Origin: Acidimicrobiaceae bacterium | Lineage (GTDB): Bacteria; Actinomycetota; Acidimicrobiia; Acidimicrobiales; Microtrichaceae | Reading direction: 5' to 3' | Assembly: GCA_003514205.1 (NCBI GenBank) | Contig: DORQ01000311.1 | Location: forward strand, 1,831-12,233 | Length of the DNA stretch: 10,403 nt | In this document: piece after piece, positions 6,407 through 10,403 of the stretch | How positions within the stretch are numbered: the first letter of the stretch is position 1 | Layout: each line of letters opens with the position of its first letter | Translations under genes and position numbers: made by a program | Notes under the pieces: generated by a model | The model's input: the letters and a program-made list of their open reading frames with translations, nothing else | Told to the model about the DNA's origin: nothing | The model's database searches: none

Positions 6407-7732
6407 GTGAAATCGTGTGTAGTTGCAGAAGTGTACCCGTGGCCAGCGGCTGGAGGAGTGGAGCTCCGACTTTCAAATCTCATTGAGGGATTGAGGCTGC
6501 TTGGACCGGTCGAGTTTCTGTGTCTCGACGGATCTGATCGGGATCGAAGTCCCGCTCCTGAGGGCGTGTCGGTCACCGTGATCCCGGAACGGCCCGAACG
6601 ATCTGCAGGAGAGTGGCTGCCAAGGTGGTCGTTCTCCAACCTGCCACGACGGCTCGTTCGACGAAATTTCGGTGAAACGGCTCTGATTGAACAAGCCGTC
6701 GCGTCAAGCACCGCGGACGTGGTGTTCTTTGCCCATCTCGACTCCTGGAATGTGGCGGTGAACCTATGTCGTTGTCCGGCTGTCGTCGACTTCGTGGATC
6801 TAGAGGACTTCGCGCTTCGCTCCCTTCGTGAAGCGGGACCCGTTGTTGTTCTGGGCATGAGCGCTGCTGGTCGGGCCATGGCCTGGCTTCGCTGGAACGT
6901 CATTGGAGTGGTCAACTCCATCGATGAGCGGCGGTGGCGCGCGGTTCAGGCAACGGCCTCATCAATGAGTCGATTCGTCATCGTCCCGAGTGAACTCGAC
7001 CGTGAGCGGAGTGGATGCAGCAACGCAGTCGTCATTCCGAATGGCTATGAACGGGCCTGGGAGCCCAATGAACACACGGAGGTTGCCGACCCGGCTGCGC
7101 CGGTTTTTCTGTTTGTCGGGCTGATGGGGTATCACTCGAATACCGATGCGGCGCAGTGGTTCGCTGCCGATGTGTTGCCGCGTATCCGGTCCGACATCCC
7201 GGGTGCCCGGTTTCGCCTCGTCGGACGAGGCTGTGAGGCCATTGAGCATCTTCGGGGTCTCCCAGGCGTGGAGATAGTCGGCGCGGTGGACACGCTGCAG
7301 GAGGAGTTGGCTGGAGCCGATGTCGCCGTGGTGCCCATACGCCATGGTGCTGGTACTCGACTCAAGGTTGTGGAGGCGATGGCGAATCGCTTGCCGACTG
7401 TGTCCACCACGCTTGGCTGCGAGGGAATTGATGTTGACCATGGTGTGCATCTCCTGATCGCGGATTCACCGGATGAGTTTGCGCGTCAGTGCGTGCGGCT
7501 CCTCCGCGAACGTGACCTTCGCGTATCACTTGCGGAGGCGGCGGAGCAGCGCTTCCTTGAGCGCTATCAATGGTCGGCCATCCGGTCTCGGTTCGCGGAA
7601 GTGATCGCTCTCGCCGCGAATCCTGCGAGCTCCGATGGTCCTGCACGTTCAGAGTGCCCGCAGAGTTCAGACGGCCCGCAGAGTTCAGACGGCCCGCAGA
7701 GTTCAGACGGCGAGGCTGGCGCGCAGAGCTAG
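6407..7732 (+). CDS. GT4-type glycosyltransferase (GT-B fold)
   Basis: A 441-residue cytoplasmic glycosyltransferase, likely transferring a nucleotide-activated sugar to a lipid, polysaccharide or protein acceptor at the membrane face. The N-terminal domain begins with AEVYPWPAAGGVELRLSNLI (7-26), the usual acceptor-domain glycine loop. The C-terminal donor domain carries FVGLMGYHSNTDAAQWF (236-252), LVGRG (271-275) and the donor motif HGAGTRLKVVEAMANRLP (313-330) with Glu323, then GCEGI. The first Glu of the EX7E motif is replaced (Ala315), as in the GAGTRLK subgroup that includes exopolysaccharide (PEP-CTERM/EpsH-associated) sugar transferases. The last 35 residues are a hexapeptide repeat tail, PASSDG-PARSEC-(PQSSDG)x3, outside the fold. 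Start GTG 6407 looks leaderless. No polysaccharide cluster surrounds it, so donor and acceptor are unknown. Its stop interlocks with that of the opposing SDR gene. Confidence 0.9.
   Translation: MKSCVVAEVYPWPAAGGVELRLSNLIEGLRLLGPVEFLCLDGSDRDRSPAPEGVSVTVIPERPERSAGEWLPRWSFSNLPRRLVRRNFGETALIEQAVASSTADVVFFAHLDSWNVAVNLCRCPAVVDFVDLEDFALRSLREAGPVVVLGMSAAGRAMAWLRWNVIGVVNSIDERRWRAVQATASSMSRFVIVPSELDRERSGCSNAVVIPNGYERAWEPNEHTEVADPAAPVFLFVGLMGYHSNTDAAQWFAADVLPRIRSDIPGARFRLVGRGCEAIEHLRGLPGVEIVGAVDTLQEELAGADVAVVPIRHGAGTRLKVVEAMANRLPTVSTTLGCEGIDVDHGVHLLIADSPDEFARQCVRLLRERDLRVSLAEAAEQRFLERYQWSAIRSRFAEVIALAANPASSDGPARSECPQSSDGPQSSDGPQSSDGEAGAQS
7658..7711 (+). repeat. Three perfect 18-bp tandem repeats at the glycosyltransferase 3' end
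   Basis: Three identical in-frame units CCGCAGAGTTCAGACGGC at 7658-7675, 7676-7693 and 7694-7711, each encoding PQSSDG. Two diverged units precede them (PASSDG at 7622-7639, PARSEC at 7640-7657), so five hexapeptide units are visible. The unit length is a multiple of three, so gain or loss of copies would keep the reading frame. Perfect identity of the last three suggests recent slippage duplication. Confidence 0.95.
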
Positions 7733-8802
7733 GGTTCGCGGATCACTGCTGGTGAATGCCGAAAGAACTGCTCGACATCACGCTCGTATCGATACGAAGG
7801 ATCGTGGTGTCCGAGCGTCTTGCGAAGCCGGACCGCTTCAATGAAGGCATTCACTGCCGCTGATGAATCGTAGTGGTACTCGAAGCCTGCTGCCTTGAGG
7901 CGCCGAGTATCGACCCCTCTGCCATAGCGAAGAAGGTTGAGGTATTCCTCGGGAAGCGACACCAACCCGGAGCGCTTAAGAGGCCACAACAGGGCGGCCT
8001 GAAAGGCCGGTGGAAGTGGAAATGTGTTCTTGCCGCAGATCGTCGCGACTTCGGTCCACGGCAGCATTTCATCGCCTGCGACGTTGAATACTCCCGACAG
8101 GCTGTTTTTCAGGACGAACAGAATCGACCGGATCACGTCGTGTTCATGCACGAACTGAAGTCGGGGATCAAATCCGAACTGGGAGGGGACAGCCGGCAAT
8201 TGCAGCGCTCTGGTGAGTGGCGTTTCGATTTCCTCGCCGATCACATTGGAGAACCGAAGGATGGAAACCGCCACGTGGGGATTGTCCTCAGCGAAGTCAC
8301 GGACGTATCCCTCGACCTGGTCCAACGAACGCTCAACTGGGTGGCGTAAGGGTCGCGATGGCGGTGTCTCCTCGGTGAACCAGGTGGGGTCCTCTGCTGC
8401 ACAGCCATACACCGCCGTTGATGATTTCACGATCACGTTTCGTACCGTGGAATTCGGCGCGGAGGCGGCGGCGAACAGGTTCATCGTGCCAATGACATTG
8501 ATCTCGTGCATCGTGCGCCGAGATGCCTGAGTTGGATCAACGACGAGAAACGTATGGATGATCGTGTCGATACGTGCAGCCTTGACGATCTTCGCCAGAA
8601 TTGAGTAGTTGGCGTCCACCCGAACGTATTCGGTGCGGTCGAGTTCTACTTTCGGCTCATCGGTGTCGAGGCCAACGATGACCTCGATGCTTGGATCGGC
8701 TTCTAGGTGCTGTGCTACCCGGCCACCCCAGAAGGAACTGAGCCCAGTCACCAAGACTCGTCGGCCAGGTTGTTGAGGTGGGTTCGTCACCTTCGCCGCC
8801 AT
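7729..8802 (-). CDS. Atypical extended SDR / NAD-dependent epimerase-dehydratase-like protein (Rv0501/GalE2-like)
   Basis: A 357-residue Rossmann-fold protein of the extended SDR type. The nucleotide loop reads VTGLSSFWGGRVA (18-30), with Ser23 in place of the middle glycine of TGxxGxxG. Asp46 after the second strand suggests NAD(H) binding. SSTAVYG (127-133) and LRFSNVIG (182-189) are family-typical. The catalytic YxxxK is missing: the expected region reads HPVERSLDQVEGYVRDF (154-170). From memory, Rv0501 (annotated GalE2) also lacks it, so this looks like a family trait rather than decay. A classical 4-epimerase reaction is doubtful; a structural, regulatory or different redox role is possible. 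ATG 8802, 2 nt after the acyltransferase stop, is preferred over GTG 8817, which overlaps that gene. The two probably form an operon. Its TAG stop shares CTAG with the convergent glycosyltransferase. Confidence 0.85.
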   Translation of the reverse strand: MAAKVTNPPQQPGRRVLVTGLSSFWGGRVAQHLEADPSIEVIVGLDTDEPKVELDRTEYVRVDANYSILAKIVKAARIDTIIHTFLVVDPTQASRRTMHEINVIGTMNLFAAASAPNSTVRNVIVKSSTAVYGCAAEDPTWFTEETPPSRPLRHPVERSLDQVEGYVRDFAEDNPHVAVSILRFSNVIGEEIETPLTRALQLPAVPSQFGFDPRLQFVHEHDVIRSILFVLKNSLSGVFNVAGDEMLPWTEVATICGKNTFPLPPAFQAALLWPLKRSGLVSLPEEYLNLLRYGRGVDTRRLKAAGFEYHYDSSAAVNAFIEAVRLRKTLGHHDPSYRYERDVEQFFRHSPAVIREP

Positions 8803-8804
8803 TG

Positions 8805-9824
8805 CTAGCCCCACCACACCGATCGTCGCTCACGAAGCATTTCAAAGAGTGCTTCCTGAATCTGATCGCGAATTCGTTCAGATTCGTCCATGATTCGGCT
8901 GCGGGAATAGCGCTCTTGATCAGGCTCGATATCGAAGGAGACCGGTGGGAGGACTCGGAGCTTGAACTTGGCCGGGAAGTAGATCATTGCCCCCAAAGGA
9001 CCGAATGCGAGCATGTTGGCAGTGATTGGTATGTAGGGCGCGCCAACGACCCGAGCCATGCTTGGAAGCCTGGCCACGATCGGCATTGACTCCTCAGCGC
9101 CGATGACCGCGATTGGTAGAATCGGAACTCCGGCCCGCATCGCAATCTCGACGAATCCGCCTCGCCCGAATCTTCGGAGCTGGTAGCGCTCGCTCGAGGA
9201 CTTGGACGGGCCCTTTGCCCCTTCAGGGAAGACCAGCACTAATTGCTTCTGCTCGCGAAGAAGGCGGTAGGCGTTGTCCGGATGTGCCGGCAGACCACCA
9301 AGACGTGACCACATGGTTCCTACGACAGGCACCTTGCGAAAGTAGTTGTCTGCGAGACCGTAGACCGGACGTGACAGCTCTTTCTCGATGCCATGCATGA
9401 TGCACGGAGCATCAGAGGGAATTGCCCCAGCGTGGTTCGCGACGAGCAGTGCTCCGCCATCGGCAGGGATGTTTTCGAGTCCCTCCCACTCGGCACGAAA
9501 CCAATTCTTGTAGATCGGGTCGTAGGCCTTTCGGGCCAATGACCGCATTCGTTCGGAACGTCCCCATTCATCCACGTCGCTTCGCCGCGCCGATGGGGCG
9601 ATCGGCTCGCGCTCCAACTCGTCTGCAACGGTTGGGACGTGAACCAGCTCTGTGGTTGTGGTGTGGGGTTCCTGCAGCTTCGACTGCAATTGGGCGAGGA
9701 TCTTCTCCTCGTTGGCCAGCGCAGCTCGTTTGGAAGTCGAGGCTATCTTGGTCACGCGGCGGGGCGCGGGTGAGGGTGCCGGCTTCTTTGAGGTTCGGGC
9801 TGGCATCTTCGGCTGATCGGCCAT
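8805..9824 (-). CDS. PlsC-like lysophospholipid/glycerol acyltransferase family protein (Rv0502-like)
   Basis: A 339-residue acyltransferase of the PlsC/LPLAT superfamily, probably moving an acyl chain to a lysophospholipid or another glycerol- or sugar-based acceptor at the membrane. The first 85 residues or so are a low-complexity basic/Pro-rich tail (KKPAPSPAPRRVTK) with a short helical stretch and no catalytic motif. The domain then shows block I as NHAGAIPSDAP (130-140), where His131 and Asp138 are six residues apart rather than the usual four. Block II lies around GTMWSRLGG (169-177) and block III is FPEGAKG (199-205). VPILPIAVIG (233-242) is the block IV-like strand. ATG 9824 is chosen; an extension upstream to 10046 would cross the divergent MFS gene. 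It is followed after 2 nt by the SDR gene, matching the Rv0501/Rv0502 pairing of mycobacteria. Acceptor unknown. Confidence 0.88.
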   Translation of the reverse strand: MADQPKMPARTSKKPAPSPAPRRVTKIASTSKRAALANEEKILAQLQSKLQEPHTTTTELVHVPTVADELEREPIAPSARRSDVDEWGRSERMRSLARKAYDPIYKNWFRAEWEGLENIPADGGALLVANHAGAIPSDAPCIMHGIEKELSRPVYGLADNYFRKVPVVGTMWSRLGGLPAHPDNAYRLLREQKQLVLVFPEGAKGPSKSSSERYQLRRFGRGGFVEIAMRAGVPILPIAVIGAEESMPIVARLPSMARVVGAPYIPITANMLAFGPLGAMIYFPAKFKLRVLPPVSFDIEPDQERYSRSRIMDESERIRDQIQEALFEMLRERRSVWWG

Positions 9825-9863
9825 CAGGACGGAGTCTAACCCTCCAGGGGGTAGTGTCGCCGT
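9825..9863. promoter_or_regulatory. Compact divergent promoter region, acyltransferase / MFS exporter
   Basis: Only 39 nt separate the two divergent start codons. On the + strand TAGTGT (9852-9857) lies 6 nt before the MFS GTG. On the - strand TAGACT (9838 down to 9833) lies 8 nt before the acyltransferase ATG. Both fit the TANNNT -10 consensus at the distance expected for leaderless mRNAs. GGAGGG on the - strand is 15 nt from its ATG, too far for a good Shine-Dalgarno. With so little space each promoter's upstream contacts would fall in the opposite gene. Consensus matching only. Confidence 0.4.
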
Positions 9864-10403
9864 GTGAGCGCCGTTTCTACATTCGCCGGTGCAACAGCGG
9901 CGCTGCGAAACCGAGAGTTTCGCATCTTCTGGATCGCGGCACTCACCTCGAATACTGGCTCGTGGATGCAGAGTGCGGCGATGCCCTACGTGGTGTTCCA
10001 GCTGACTGGCCGAGAGAGCGGCGTTGGACACAACGGATTCTGGCAATACATCCCAATCATGGTGATGGGCGCCGTTGGGGGCTCGCTCGCAGACCGATTT
10101 GATCGGCGCAGAATGCTCATTGTGACCCAGCTACTCCAAGCTGGCCTTGCTGTGGCCCTGTGGTTCCTCGTGTCCCAAGGCCTGGCGACCCCTGGACGTC
10201 TGGCGGCCCTTGCCTTTGCTGCGGGTCTCGGCAGTGGGCTGAACATTCCTGTATGGCAGGCATTTGTGAGTCAGTTGGTGCCGAGGGACCTTCTGGTCAA
10301 TGCGGTCACGTTGAACTCGACTCAGTTCAACTCCGCCCGCGCGCTTGGTACCTTCCTCGCTGGCATCATCATTTCGTTCGCGGGTGCCTCCATTGTCTTT
10401 GCA
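9864..10403 (+). CDS. MFS transporter, EntS/MFS_3 exporter type, N-terminal 180 residues (runs off window)
   Basis: N-terminal part of a major facilitator superfamily exporter in the inner membrane. It opens with the subfamily-typical ALRNREFRIFWIAALTSNTG (13-32) and GSWMQSAAMPYVVFQLTG (32-49). MFS motif A follows as GSLADRFDRRRM (73-84), between the second and third membrane helices. The fifth-helix signature VPRDLLVNAVTLNS plus FNSARALGTFLAG (139-167) is characteristic of the MFS_3 group that includes the enterobactin exporter EntS. About five membrane segments are visible before the sequence ends. An in-frame TAG at 9852 bounds the 5' end, so GTG 9864 is the first possible start; there is no good Shine-Dalgarno, but a -10-like TAGTGT is 6 nt upstream. 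Substrate cannot be assigned: many members export siderophores, drugs or unknown metabolites. Confidence 0.92.
   Translation, partial: MSAVSTFAGATAALRNREFRIFWIAALTSNTGSWMQSAAMPYVVFQLTGRESGVGHNGFWQYIPIMVMGAVGGSLADRFDRRRMLIVTQLLQAGLAVALWFLVSQGLATPGRLAALAFAAGLGSGLNIPVWQAFVSQLVPRDLLVNAVTLNSTQFNSARALGTFLAGIIISFAGASIVFA

Noticed and set aside
7622..7711. The 18-bp repeats as a CRISPR or regulatory iteron array
   Set aside because: Units are contiguous with no spacers, in frame, and continue the protein; they are a coding minisatellite.
9825..10046. N-terminal extension of the acyltransferase to an upstream start
   Set aside because: It would run through the divergent MFS gene, whose protein motifs are clear. 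The extension has no domain-like sequence, and ATG 9824 gives a sensible length.

Overview
The window is a gene-dense stretch of moderately GC-rich bacterial chromosome. It most likely comes from an actinobacterium, possibly one of the less studied lineages such as Acidimicrobiia; that placement is inference. Two arrangements support it. The first is the set enolase / FtsB-DivIC-like protein / DUF501 / Ppx-type phosphatase, which matches from memory Rv1023-Rv1026 of Mycobacterium tuberculosis. The second is a PlsC-like acyltransferase next to an unusual SDR protein, which matches the Rv0501/Rv0502 pair. Frequent GTG and TTG starts, and TANNNT boxes a few bases upstream of start codons with no Shine-Dalgarno sequence (a leaderless pattern), fit as well. 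I see no tRNA, rRNA, CRISPR array, insertion sequence or phage gene.

Region 1 (1-5508, all + strand) is a tightly packed series: partial enolase, FtsB/DivIC-like protein, aldehyde dehydrogenase, MocA-type nucleotidyltransferase, a small tail-anchored membrane protein, DUF501 protein, Ppx/GppA phosphatase and a RimJ/RimL-type acetyltransferase. Most junctions overlap (ATGA, TGATG) or abut, so translational coupling is likely. The aldehyde dehydrogenase, nucleotidyltransferase and small membrane protein sit between the FtsB-like and DUF501 genes, where related genomes usually have nothing. A strong stem-loop (1055-1093) separates enolase-FtsB from this inserted group.

Region 2 (5509-7732) holds a crotonase-fold protein on the - strand, convergent with region 1, and a divergent GT4-type glycosyltransferase on the + strand. 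The crotonase lacks both glutamates of classical enoyl-CoA hydratase. The glycosyltransferase ends in an 18-bp tandem repeat encoding PQSSDG.

Region 3 (7729-9824, - strand) is a two-gene operon: a PlsC-like acyltransferase followed 2 nt later by an SDR/epimerase-like protein. The SDR lacks the catalytic YxxxK. Its stop codon interlocks with the glycosyltransferase stop in one CTAG. Region 4 (9864 to the end) is the start of a divergent MFS exporter of the EntS/MFS_3 type.

No defence system or mobile element is visible. The points most worth a second look are the inserted aldehyde dehydrogenase/MocA/membrane cassette, the active-site-deviant crotonase and SDR, and the regulatory structures between genes.
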